Assembly (NCBI GenBank): GCA_023135015.1
Contig: JAGLTZ010000124.1
Coordinates: 1 to 19,284, forward strand
Direction: 5' to 3'
Origin: Candidatus Latescibacterota bacterium
GTDB lineage: Bacteria; Blakebacterota; Blakebacteria; Blakebacterales; Blakebacteraceae
DNA length: 19,284 nucleotides
Under the pieces are notes generated by a model. It made no database searches and was not told where the DNA came from. It saw nothing but the letters and a program-made list of their open reading frames with translations. Position 1 is the first letter of the stretch; every line of letters begins with the position of its first letter. Below are positions 6,450-13,999 of the stretch, piece after piece. Position numbers and translations under genes: made by a program.

Positions 6450-8609
6450 TTACTTGTTCTTCAGGAACCGGGTGAAGAAATCATCCAGAGCGTTGAACGT
6501 TATCAGCCATCTATCAAAGAGCAGGGAGTCGTGAACGTCGTCGGGGAAAACGATCAGCTCGTGATAGATGTCGTACGCTCTCAGCAGCTGGACGAGGCCT
6601 GTGGTTTGAGAGAAAGCGACGTTCCGGTCATCATCGCCGTGGATGAGCAGAACGGGCGATGTCCACTTGTCGATCGCGGCAATGGACGAAGACTGGTAGG
6701 AAACACTCGCCGTGTCGATGGAACTGCCCCACAGGTGGATGCCTGCAATATCAACCCCGGCGGAGAAGATATCGGAATTCCTGGCCAGCCCCTGCGCCGT
6801 AAGGATCCCACCGTAGGAAAGACCCCAAAGGCCGATCCGTTCCGGATCGACGTTGGGGTGATTCTGCAGGTACCTTCCCGCAGCCTCGACATCCTGATAT
6901 TCCGAATTGCCGCGGCTTCCTCTGTCCGGAGCATTCCTGAATTCCCTGCCGTAGCCGATGCCGCTGCGGTAGTTGACAGAAATTACGACATACCCCTGGT
7001 TGGCCAGGTATTGGTTGATCGCATACGCCATGTGGTAGAAGTGCATGTAGTGGTAGCCGAGAAGCATCTGCCGCTGCGGGCCACCGTGCGTGAACAGAAC
7101 GGCAGGCCTGCGCTCGCCGGGTTTCAGGTCTTTGGGCAGGAAGAGCTGGTTGCGGAACTCCAGGCCGTCTTCGGCGGTCAGGATCACATTCCCGGGGATG
7201 ACCTGTTCCTCGAGCGGAAAGTCGGCTGGCAGCTCCGGGAAGATGACCTCCGGCCGTCCACCACGTGCGGTAAAAGTCGCGACGGAGAGAGGCTGATTCG
7301 CCCCCGCCTGCAGGACCGCCACCCTGTCGCCGGAAGCCAGGACGGCCGGGTAGGTCTCGATCATGTCGCCTTCGGTCAACTGTCTAGTCCTGCCGCCGCG
7401 GGTGCGTGTTCTCCATATATGGCGGCGGTCAATATCGCCGACATTCGTGGCGTAATAGAGATAATCCCCTTCGCTTGAGAGACCGACATACTCTGCAATC
7501 CCATCCCCCGGGGTAAGGTTCACGGGCTCGTCGCGGCGGCCTGAAACAGGTAAAGAGTAGTAGTGCCGCCAGTTGTTGCGCTCGACCCTGAAAACGACGT
7601 TATCACTGGCCCACTCGATGCTGCGGACGGTGACGAATACGGTATCGTCTGGTGCCGTGTGCCATAATTCCTCTGCTTCCCCCGTCTCCACATCTCCGAC
7701 CCAGAATGAGAGCGTATATCCTCCCTTGAATGCGGAACGGACCAGACCCGGCCTCTCCTCCTCTTCCACAACTGGCCTGCCGGGCATCCGGGATCCGGGA
7801 AAGCCTGATCTTGCACCCGAGAGTTGCGACCCGAATGCCTGTCCAGGCCTCCGGATGAAGGCGATCCTTTTCCCATCCGACGACCAGGTCGGGCTGCTGT
7901 CGCGGTCCACGCCTGGAGCCAGATAGGTCACCCCGGGGTTTTCGACATTGTAGACACCGATATAGGAATGGTCGCCGCGATTGCTCACGAACGCGATTTT
8001 CCTGCTATCCGGCGACCAGCGGGGGCTGCTGTTGGTGCCCCACGCTAGGAAGAGCGGCTCTTCGGGATTGCCCGCTCTCGAGCGGATCTCGCGCCGGTCT
8101 ACAGGAACCCTGTATAGCTGGCCATCCCTGGTGAAGAGAACCCATCTTCCGTCAGGCGAGAGAACGGGGTTGGCCGCCTCGACCAGCTTCCACGGCTCAC
8201 CTCCATCGGTCCTCACAGCCCAGATCGCCCTTTCACCACCCCTAGTGTCGCTGGTTGGATTCGCTATCCATCCCTCCCTGTTGGGCGCATGCCCCCTGAT
8301 GAATACTATTACCGAACCATCATCAGATATCCGCAGACTCGTCAGATCGTTCCCGTCGTCTTCCAGGTTACTGGTCAGCCGGACCGGCCTGAAATCGGGC
8401 GCAGCCGCCGTATAGACGTTGCGCATCCCCCGTTCATACGCGATCCATGCGATGCGGTCCGCCTTCCTGGCAGAGACGAGCTCGAAGGGATACGCAGGGC
8501 CCAGAATCTGTTCTATGGTGAACTTCCCCTGCGCCAGCACACTGGATGCTGTGGCAAGTGTGATTACGGCGACAACAGCGCCTATCCTGACTCCGGTCCT
8601 ATGTATCAT
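6450..8609 (-). CDS. Exported S9 family peptidase (acylaminoacyl-peptidase/DPP type)
   Basis: This is a 719-residue prolyl-oligopeptidase-family serine peptidase. A signal peptide ends near ALA-Q (about residue 27). Residues about 75-440 hold WD40-like PD40 propeller repeats (for example SPDGRWVLFT, WSPDSRKIAFVS and SSDGKRIAFI), the lid that limits access to small peptides. The C-terminal alpha/beta hydrolase domain (about 470-719) carries HGGP (oxyanion region, 508-511), the nucleophile Ser598 in GLSYGG, an acid in HGDDD (657-661) and His693 in DDVHD. It probably releases dipeptides or blocked residues from short peptides in the periplasm. The ATG at 8609 follows AAGGGGGA at good spacing. 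It is first in a two-gene unit with the methyltransferase. The length is usual and no catalytic residue is missing. Confidence 0.95.
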   Translation of the reverse strand: MIHRTGVRIGAVVAVITLATASSVLAQGKFTIEQILGPAYPFELVSARKADRIAWIAYERGMRNVYTAAAPDFRPVRLTSNLEDDGNDLTSLRISDDGSVIVFIRGHAPNREGWIANPTSDTRGGERAIWAVRTDGGEPWKLVEAANPVLSPDGRWVLFTRDGQLYRVPVDRREIRSRAGNPEEPLFLAWGTNSSPRWSPDSRKIAFVSNRGDHSYIGVYNVENPGVTYLAPGVDRDSSPTWSSDGKRIAFIRRPGQAFGSQLSGARSGFPGSRMPGRPVVEEEERPGLVRSAFKGGYTLSFWVGDVETGEAEELWHTAPDDTVFVTVRSIEWASDNVVFRVERNNWRHYYSLPVSGRRDEPVNLTPGDGIAEYVGLSSEGDYLYYATNVGDIDRRHIWRTRTRGGRTRQLTEGDMIETYPAVLASGDRVAVLQAGANQPLSVATFTARGGRPEVIFPELPADFPLEEQVIPGNVILTAEDGLEFRNQLFLPKDLKPGERRPAVLFTHGGPQRQMLLGYHYMHFYHMAYAINQYLANQGYVVISVNYRSGIGYGREFRNAPDRGSRGNSEYQDVEAAGRYLQNHPNVDPERIGLWGLSYGGILTAQGLARNSDIFSAGVDIAGIHLWGSSIDTASVSYQSSSIAAIDKWTSPVLLIHGDDDRNVAFSQTTGLVQLLRAYDIYHELIVFPDDVHDSLLFDRWLITFNALDDFFTRFLKNK

Positions 8610-8682
8610 CTCAGGTCCCCCTTAGTGCACCGTTCCGCAATTACGCTGGTATTCGATCTGTATCGGCCAGAACTGTCGGAAA

Positions 8683-8892
8683 TCACTGACCCCCGATCTG
8701 CATGGATCTGATCCGGAATGTCGGAGCGGTCCTCGACCGGTTCAGGTCGAGGTCGGTGCCGACCATATCAATTCCGTTGAACATCTCATCCGCTGTAGAG
8801 GCGATCGTCAGCCCCTTCACCGTATCCGGCTCCTGCGCGGAATATCCTTGACGAAGTAACTTTTTATCTCCATGCCGGACTCCTTCCGGGAA
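8683..8892 (-). pseudogene. C-terminal remnant of a TldD/PmbA-type metalloprotease gene
   Basis: A minus-strand open frame (stop TGA 8683-8685) encodes, from about 8826 onward, DTVKGLTIASTADEMFNGID then MVGTDLDLNRSRTAPTFRIR and SMQIGGQ. This has the shape of the final segment of PmbA/TldD proteins: pV-x-G-x-TIAG, M-x-x-I-x-x-VG-D-LDL, AP-x-x-x-I-x-x-M-x-I-x-G. Only about 47 residues of the usual roughly 450 are present. The frame before residue D (8826) does not match the family, but a neighbouring frame starting at ATG 8873 reads SGMEIK, suggesting a frameshift before 8826. No upstream part of the gene is seen. The recognition is from memory of the family pattern and needs a database search. 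Confidence 0.6.
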
Positions 8893-9000
8893 TCAACTTT
8901 CTCCTAGCATATCAGAAGACACACAGGGTGGGAACATCAAGTAGCTGCCTAGCATGGGGTTATTAAGCCTCTTTAAATCGTGTGAGCTGTCAAGCACAGG

Positions 9001-9143
9001 GCATTTGGCAACGATACGTGTAGGGCGCGGACATTGGTATGGCAGACTGCCTCATAGCCGGGATAGTATTGGAACAGGGAGCCTCACTGCTCACCAGGAA
9101 CAAGCAACATTTCAGCAGAGTGGAAGGCCTATCGCTGGTATAG
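9001..9143 (+). pseudogene. C-terminal remnant of a VapC-type PIN-domain toxin
   Basis: The plus-strand frame 9030-9143 reads DIGMADCLIAGIVLEQGASL then LTRNKQHFSRVEGLSLV and a stop. This is the characteristic end of VapC PIN ribonucleases: the conserved acidic residue in aDclIA, then GA-LLTrN-x-HF-x-x-v-GL. Upstream, a stop (TAG 9021-9023) interrupts this frame, but the adjacent frame reads HLATIRVGRG, resembling the usual preceding helix, so a frameshift near 9029 is likely. The first roughly 90 residues, including the first active-site Asp, are absent, so the toxin cannot be functional. No antitoxin gene is recognisable. Confidence 0.65.
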
Positions 9144-9163
9144 CCGGGTAACCATGACCGACA

Positions 9164-9745
9164 GTGAACACAGCTGACGTCGTCATAATCGGTGGTGGCG
9201 TGATGGGCACGAGCACTGCCTATCATCTGGCTCTGAAGGGCTGCCGGGACGTGCTGCTGCTCGAAAGGCGACAGATAGCCGTCACCACCCCATTGCCTGA
9301 GATCCCTTCAGACTTCCCCTTCATCATAGACTTCGCTCAATCCCTCTACTTCCACCGCGAGGGACCTGGCATCCTGACCGGAATGTCGAATCCTGACGAG
9401 ATAACCGGTTACAACCAGTCAGTGGATGAAGAATGGGATCTGGTCCACCTAGAGGCGGCCATGCAACGCCTTCCTGTACTGGAAAAGGCCGGGATCGTCA
9501 GCCGCTGGGCAGGCCTCTACGAGAACACACCCGACGCACATCCCATCCTGGGACGAATCGATGAGGTGGATGGATTCTGCTGCATCAGCGGCTTCAGCGG
9601 TCACGGTTTTCAACACGGCCCTGCGTGCGGCCTGCTGCTTGCAGAGGAGATCGTGGACGGAGCTGCCCACACGCTGGACATCTCACCGCTGGACCTTGCC
9701 CGGTTCAGGGAAGGCAGGCAGATCGTCGAGCATAACGTCGTTTAG
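9164..9745 (+). pseudogene. FAD-dependent oxidoreductase (DAO/SoxB family) with internal in-frame deletion
   Basis: The open frame codes 193 residues from a GTG. Residues 5-36 are the FAD-binding Rossmann start (ADVVIIGGGVMGTSTAYHLA to LLLER). After RRQIA the sequence jumps to VTTPLPEIPSDFPFIIDFAQ, which belongs near residue 240 of a normal roughly 380-residue sarcosine-oxidase-beta/DAO protein. The C-terminal flavin-contact segment GLYENTPDAHPILG and SGFSGHGFQHGPACG is intact. About 190 residues, including much of the substrate domain and the region following the first FAD-binding strand and helix, are missing, although the frame is preserved. It should not bind FAD normally and is best treated as a deleted pseudogene. 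No good RBS precedes the GTG. It is convergent with the alcohol dehydrogenase gene and lies next to two other gene remnants. Confidence 0.75.
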
Positions 9746-9775
9746 GGACACACATTGTTACCGGCGCCTGCCGAG

Positions 9776-9800
9776 AAGCCGACCCCAAGGTTCACGGCTT
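9776..9800. terminator. Weak hairpin between convergent genes
   Basis: AAGCCG (9776-9781) and CGGCTT (9795-9800) can pair around a 13-base loop in the 70-bp gap between the convergent flavoprotein remnant and the alcohol dehydrogenase gene. The stem is short and the T-run minimal, so it is a poor terminator candidate. Confidence 0.2.
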
Positions 9801-9815
9801 TCAAACAATGCCTCT

Positions 9816-10856
9816 CTACTCCCGCTGGGGCTCGAATATTACCTTGAGGGCCTTTCGTTCAGCGAACCTCTGGAATCCTTTTTCCCACTCGGATAGAGGC
9901 AGGATGTCGGTGACGAGGGGGCTGGCTTTGATAAGTCCCCGGGCAGCGAGAGAAATCGCCCTTTCCCATGCTTCGTACTTGTGGCTGAACATCCCCTTGA
10001 CAACGAGTTCTTTGTATAAGATCCGGTCGAAATCCAGCTCGAAGGGCCGGCCGTAGATACCCACCAGGATAAAACGCCCGCGCTTCTTGATCAGCTGCAG
10101 GCCGAGTCGTGCCGCCTCGGGAGCACCCGAGCACTCCAGGACGACATCTATGCCGCCGCGCCCCGCATATCCCTCGATACTGTCCACGGCATCGGGTTGG
10201 GTGACATCCACCGTGTAATCGGCGCCCAGTTCGCGGCCGATTTCCAGCCGGGCGGCATCGGCGGGTGTGCCCGCCAGGATGACCCTACCCCCTGAGAGTT
10301 TGGCGTACTGGGTGCTGAAGAGCCCCATCGGACCCACACCCAGGATGAGGAGGGTATCCCCGGCTCCCACTGCGCCTTTTTCACAGACCGCCCGGTAAGC
10401 ACAGGCTGAAGGGTCCGAAAGCGCACCTGTGATAAAATCCACCGAATCCGGAAGGATGTGCACCCTTTCCGCCGGAACAACGCAGTAGGGTGCGAAAGCG
10501 CCATCGTAGGCGTAGCCCGTTGCCAGGCGCTCCTCACACAGGTTGTAATCCCCGGTCATACAGTATTCGCAGCGGCCGCAGACGGAACGCGAGTTCTCCG
10601 CGGTCACCCGCAATCCGACCTCAAGTTCGGTCACACCCGGACCCAGGGCGGTAATGATACCCGCGAACTCGTGACCCAGGGTAACGGGTGGTTTCACCGG
10701 AATCTCGATGTCGCCATGCCAGATGTGGAGGTCAGAGCCGCAGATACCGGCGGCATGAACGGCGATCTTGACTTCGCCTTCGCCCGGTTCCGGCTCCGGC
10801 ACATCCCGCAACCCGATATAGCCGTCACCTGTCTGGTATTTGACTATCGCCTGCAT
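9816..10856 (-). CDS. Zinc-dependent alcohol dehydrogenase (MDR family; threonine/sorbitol dehydrogenase-like)
   Basis: This is a 346-residue cytoplasmic medium-chain dehydrogenase. Catalytic-zinc ligands are Cys39 (in GICGSD), His62 and Glu63 (in GHEFAG). The structural-zinc lobe is intact with Cys93, Cys96, Cys99 and Cys107. The coenzyme fold carries GVGPMG (173-178). At the end of the second coenzyme strand, where NAD-dependent polyol and threonine dehydrogenases have an acidic residue, the sequence reads LAGTPADAARLE, so NADP use or a different coenzyme pocket is possible. The substrate is probably a secondary alcohol, polyol or amino-alcohol. The ATG at 10856 follows AAGGGGG at good spacing. 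It lies 38 bp downstream of the CocE-type hydrolase and may be co-transcribed with it. Confidence 0.92.
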   Translation of the reverse strand: MQAIVKYQTGDGYIGLRDVPEPEPGEGEVKIAVHAAGICGSDLHIWHGDIEIPVKPPVTLGHEFAGIITALGPGVTELEVGLRVTAENSRSVCGRCEYCMTGDYNLCEERLATGYAYDGAFAPYCVVPAERVHILPDSVDFITGALSDPSACAYRAVCEKGAVGAGDTLLILGVGPMGLFSTQYAKLSGGRVILAGTPADAARLEIGRELGADYTVDVTQPDAVDSIEGYAGRGGIDVVLECSGAPEAARLGLQLIKKRGRFILVGIYGRPFELDFDRILYKELVVKGMFSHKYEAWERAISLAARGLIKASPLVTDILPLSEWEKGFQRFAERKALKVIFEPQRE

Positions 10857-10894
10857 TGCATCCCCCTTGCGAGACTCACAAATCCTGATAGTTC

Positions 10895-12775
10895 CTACTT
10901 ATCCAGGACTCCCAGGATCAGGTACGACGGGTATCTCGCTGATCGGTAGACCCTCTGTGTGGCCTTCTGGAAGTCGGAGGGCTCGGCACGGTAGATATCC
11001 ATGAACTTCTGCGGGTTGCGGTCGATCACCGGAAACCACGTGCTCTGAACCTGCACCATTATCCTGTGGCCTTTGAGGAAGGTGTGGTAGCGGTCCCGCA
11101 GGTCGAATTTGATCTCTGTAACCTGACCGGGAACCATCGGCTCCGGCGTGGTGTAGCTGTTGCGGAATTTCCCTCTGAACACCTCACCGGCCAGGAGCAT
11201 CTGGAAATCGCCCATAGGCACCCCACAGTCGGTATCGGGGGCATCTCCCGGTAAGACATCGATCAGCTTCACTATCCAGTCGGAATCGGTCCCGGTAGTT
11301 GACACGAAAATGTCGGCTATGATTGGACCGGCAACGGTCAAATCCTCTGTCAAAATGTCGGTCTGATAAACGAGCACGTCGGGGCGGGTGGCGGCAAACC
11401 TCTGATCTTCGATCATCCACAGGTGTCCCTGTGTGGTACGGATCTCGGCCGAGAAGGGAACCGGCTTGTCCGGGTCGCTGATATAGGAGTCGCAGGCGTC
11501 GGCGGATTCCTCTTCAGGGGGTGTAAAGGAGAGCCTGCCGTCTGGATGAAAGTAGAGATTCCTGTGGACCACATCTTCGGGTGGCCATTGGTCGTAGGTC
11601 ATCCAGCGGTTAGAACCGGTCTCGAAAACCACCGCCTCGGGCGCTTTCCATTCCCCCTTATCCTTCAGGAAGTAGCTGAAGAACGGATACTGGATCTCCC
11701 TCTGGAAAAAGAGGGAGGTCTCCGAGCCGAACTCGATGCAACCCAGCACATCCCCAGTCATGCTGCGCCAGCCCCCGTGCAGCCACGGGCCCGCCACCAG
11801 GGTGCTCTTGTTATCGGGGTTCTTCTCCTCAATGGTGTAGTAGATCGACATGGGACCGTAGAAGTCCTCGGCGTCGAACCAGCCTGCCACGTTCAGGATC
11901 GGATGCTGAATGTCTTCGAGGTGCTGCAGGGCACACTGTTTCTGCCAGTACTCGTCGTAGGTTCCGTGCTCCATGAACTCGATCCAGGCGGGAACCTGGT
12001 TACCGAAGTAGAGGTCGTTGATCCTCGCGACCGTGCCCACATCCAGGAAGAACCTGTACCCCCACGGAGTCCCGTAGTCGAAGCGACCACTGCGCTGCTG
12101 GGTCGGCCCGGACCGGGCGCGTGCATTTCTCGATAGCCATGAGAAGGCATACATCAGCCGGAAGGCGCCGTTGTGGTGCCAGTCATCCCCGATGAACATG
12201 TCCGAAGGGGATGCCTGGGGCGAGGAGGCCTTGAGCGCTGGATGGGCGTCGATCATCCCCATCACCGTCTGCCAGCCGCTGTAAGAGATGCCCCACTGCC
12301 CGACGCGCCCGTTGTGATTCGGGATATTCTGGAGCAGCCACTCGATCGTGTCATAGTTGTCGGTACTCTCGTCAACATCCTCGGGACCGGCCTTCACGGG
12401 AACGATCGCTTTAATGACCTGGAACTCACCTTCTGAACGGTACTTCCCGCGCACATCCTGGAATGCGAAGATGTAGCCGTCACGGTCGAACTCCGGGGAG
12501 GGCCCCAGTCTTCGAGCATAGTTGTCGGACCCGTATGGGGAGATGGAGTACGGTGTACGGTAGAGAAGGATAGGGTACTCCCCCGTGGCATCCCTCGGTG
12601 TATAGACAATGGTGAACAGCTTCACGCCGTCACGCATAGGAACCATGTGCTCCGATTTCACATAGTGCTCCCGGACATCGAAAGCACCTTCCTGAGCCCA
12701 TGGGACCTGCAGGGACAGCAGAGCCATCAGGATTACTGCAAGAGATCCCGGAATCAGCAGTCTTTTAAGCCGCAT
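10895..12775 (-). CDS. Exported CocE/NonD family hydrolase (X-Pro dipeptidyl-peptidase S15-like)
   Basis: This is a 626-residue secreted alpha/beta hydrolase. The signal peptide covers about residues 1-27 (MRLKRLLIPG start, cleavage near VPWAQ). The nucleophile is Ser164 in WGISYSGW, the acid probably Asp301 or Asp304 in WFDAEDFYG, and the base His333 in GPWLHGGW. The C-terminal jelly-roll X-Pro dipeptidyl-peptidase domain (about 420-626) is recognisable by VSTTGTDSDWIVKLIDV. Relatives cleave esters (cocaine esterase), amides or acylated amino acids (glutaryl-7-ACA acylase type), so the substrate is open. The ATG at 12775 has a strong AGGAGG six bases upstream. It is divergent from the plus-strand membrane-protein/regulator pair across 280 AT-rich bases. 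Confidence 0.93.
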   Translation of the reverse strand: MRLKRLLIPGSLAVILMALLSLQVPWAQEGAFDVREHYVKSEHMVPMRDGVKLFTIVYTPRDATGEYPILLYRTPYSISPYGSDNYARRLGPSPEFDRDGYIFAFQDVRGKYRSEGEFQVIKAIVPVKAGPEDVDESTDNYDTIEWLLQNIPNHNGRVGQWGISYSGWQTVMGMIDAHPALKASSPQASPSDMFIGDDWHHNGAFRLMYAFSWLSRNARARSGPTQQRSGRFDYGTPWGYRFFLDVGTVARINDLYFGNQVPAWIEFMEHGTYDEYWQKQCALQHLEDIQHPILNVAGWFDAEDFYGPMSIYYTIEEKNPDNKSTLVAGPWLHGGWRSMTGDVLGCIEFGSETSLFFQREIQYPFFSYFLKDKGEWKAPEAVVFETGSNRWMTYDQWPPEDVVHRNLYFHPDGRLSFTPPEEESADACDSYISDPDKPVPFSAEIRTTQGHLWMIEDQRFAATRPDVLVYQTDILTEDLTVAGPIIADIFVSTTGTDSDWIVKLIDVLPGDAPDTDCGVPMGDFQMLLAGEVFRGKFRNSYTTPEPMVPGQVTEIKFDLRDRYHTFLKGHRIMVQVQSTWFPVIDRNPQKFMDIYRAEPSDFQKATQRVYRSARYPSYLILGVLDK

Positions 12776-12963
12776 TGTTGGCCTCCTGTGAGTTCGATTC
12801 GGCCTCTACTCCCTTTTATATCATTAAATTGATAAATACAACCTTCCTCTACGACCGGGTACCTGACCTACCTGTTCATAAGGGCACGATTGTCATAGCA
12901 GCATCGCCAGATATAATTTTCTAATACCGCCCGAAAAATCTGAAACTCCGATTGACAGATTAC

Positions 12964-13020
12964 GTATTGAACTTTAAATTGACAAAGTAATTTGCAATAC
13001 AAAGTTATTTGTAGTATTAG
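12964..13020 (+). promoter_or_regulatory. AT-rich promoter with paired 13-bp repeats (putative operator)
   Basis: ACAAAGTAATTTG (12982-12994) and ACAAAGTTATTTG (12999-13011) differ at one base and start 17 bp apart. Each core has CAAA-N4-TTTG dyad symmetry. GTATTG (12964-12969) and CAATAC (12995-13000) form another inverted pair. A consensus -35, TTGACA (12979-12984), overlaps the first copy, but its -10 would be poor; TTGCAA (12992-12997) with TATTAG (13015-13020) at 17-bp spacing is an alternative. Either promoter would serve the gene at 13056. The repeats suit binding of a dimeric winged-helix repressor, and such a regulator is the second gene of this operon. The rest of the 280-bp gap (12776-13055) shows no further feature. 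Confidence 0.4.
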
Positions 13021-13055
13021 AACAAAATACGTCTCCTGGTCCAAAGGAGTTAACA

Positions 13056-13676
13056 ATGACACATCCGCCCGATCTGCACAAAATCGAACGTCAGGTCTAT
13101 GCATCCAAGTTCAAGGACGGTCTCATAGACATCCAGTTGGGCCTGATGCTGATTGGAGGAGGCATTATCTCCATCATCTCTTCTCGAGAAGAGCTCAGTA
13201 CGACCGCCACGATGCTGATCCTTGTACTATTTTATCTCATAGTTGGACTGATCCCCTTCCTGGGTAAGAAATGGATCACCAACCCTAGAATGGGCATAGT
13301 GAGACTTGGGCAGGCCAGAAAGAGGAGAATGCGCATGGCAGGGTGGGCACTGGGGATAATGGTACTGGTCCAGGCTATACTCATTCTGCTTCGGTTCACA
13401 GGAACCGTCAGACCCGATTTCAGTCAAATACAGGGTGCAACGATGGCCGGATTGATTTTCTTCATTCCCCTCGTTGCACTGGCCTACTTCAACAATTTCA
13501 CCAGAGGATACCTGCACGCCATCCTCGTAGGCGGTACAGTAACTGCCATAATCTCCTTCAATTCCTGGATCCCCTTACTGGTAACCGGAGCAATCTCACT
13601 GGTCACAGGGATCGTTGTCTTCATCAGCTTTCTGCGAAACTACCCACTGCCGGAGGAGGGAACCGGCAATGTATAG
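13056..13676 (+). CDS. Multi-pass membrane protein, function unknown
   Basis: This is a 206-residue protein with no recognised enzyme motif. A polar N-terminus of about 28 residues is followed by probable membrane segments at about 29-45, 49-69, 92-112, 127-147 and 155-196 (the last stretch probably two helices), with positively charged loops (KKWITNPR and RLGQARKRRMR) at about 71-90. The NPRMG-VRLG-x-x-RKRR loop recurs, as I remember it, in small membrane proteins paired with winged-helix regulators, but I know of no established function. The ATG at 13056 has AAGGAG six bases upstream. The 3' end overlaps the regulator gene by 8 bases, so the two are translationally coupled and probably functionally linked, for example a membrane stress or transport protein under control of its partner. 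Confidence 0.85.
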   Translation: MTHPPDLHKIERQVYASKFKDGLIDIQLGLMLIGGGIISIISSREELSTTATMLILVLFYLIVGLIPFLGKKWITNPRMGIVRLGQARKRRMRMAGWALGIMVLVQAILILLRFTGTVRPDFSQIQGATMAGLIFFIPLVALAYFNNFTRGYLHAILVGGTVTAIISFNSWIPLLVTGAISLVTGIVVFISFLRNYPLPEEGTGNV

Positions 13677-13998
13677 TGAGAGAGCACGTAAAGACCGGGA
13701 GACGGCTCCCGGCGCTATAGACAGGCTCATCCACGAACCTGCACGGCTGATGATCATGTCCCACCTGGCCGTGGTGGAGAGCGCTGACTTTCTCTTCCTC
13801 ATGCGCCAGACGGGATTGACCTTCGGAAATCTCTCTTCCCATATGAGCAGACTGGAAGAGGCGGGCTATATCAGGGTCGAGAAGAAGTTCTTGGGCAAGA
13901 AACCCAATACAATCCTGAGTCTCACCGACAGCGGCCAGAAAGCCTTTCAGCAGTACCGTGAGCATATGAAGCAAGTGCTCGATAAAGGGCAGAACTGA
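13669..13998 (+). CDS. Winged-helix transcriptional regulator (MarR/ArsR-like)
   Basis: This is a 109-residue protein. LIHEPARLMIMSHLAVVESA forms the first helices, LTFGNLSSHMSRLEEAGYI is the helix-turn-helix with its recognition helix, and VEKKFLGKKPNTILSLTDSG is the beta wing, followed by a C-terminal helix. This matches the small winged-helix family annotated as a MarR-type or ArsR-type regulator (Pfam winged-helix DNA-binding domain). The frame is open upstream to 13615, but the ATG at 13669 is chosen: a very strong GGAGGAGGG (13651-13659) precedes it by 9 bases and the protein then begins at the family's usual position. It overlaps the upstream gene's stop by 8 bases. It probably represses its own operon through the repeats at 12982-13011; this is inferred. 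Its stop lies one base from the convergent gene's stop. Confidence 0.9.
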   Translation: MYSERARKDRETAPGAIDRLIHEPARLMIMSHLAVVESADFLFLMRQTGLTFGNLSSHMSRLEEAGYIRVEKKFLGKKPNTILSLTDSGQKAFQQYREHMKQVLDKGQN

Positions 13999-13999
13999 A

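Noticed and set aside
6531..7478. Long plus-strand open frame (315 codons) opposite the S9 peptidase
   Set aside because: It lies fully inside the catalytic and propeller region of a clearly recognisable peptidase on the other strand, has no family motifs, and is explained by high GC content and few stop codons.
11423..12136. Plus-strand open frame (237 codons) opposite the CocE-type hydrolase
   Set aside because: It is antisense to a gene with all catalytic motifs intact; its translation shows no domain pattern.
12868..13104. Minus-strand open frame of 78 codons over the AT-rich promoter gap
   Set aside because: It overlaps the likely promoter and the start of the membrane-protein gene, and its Cys/Ile/Leu-rich translation has no domain resemblance.
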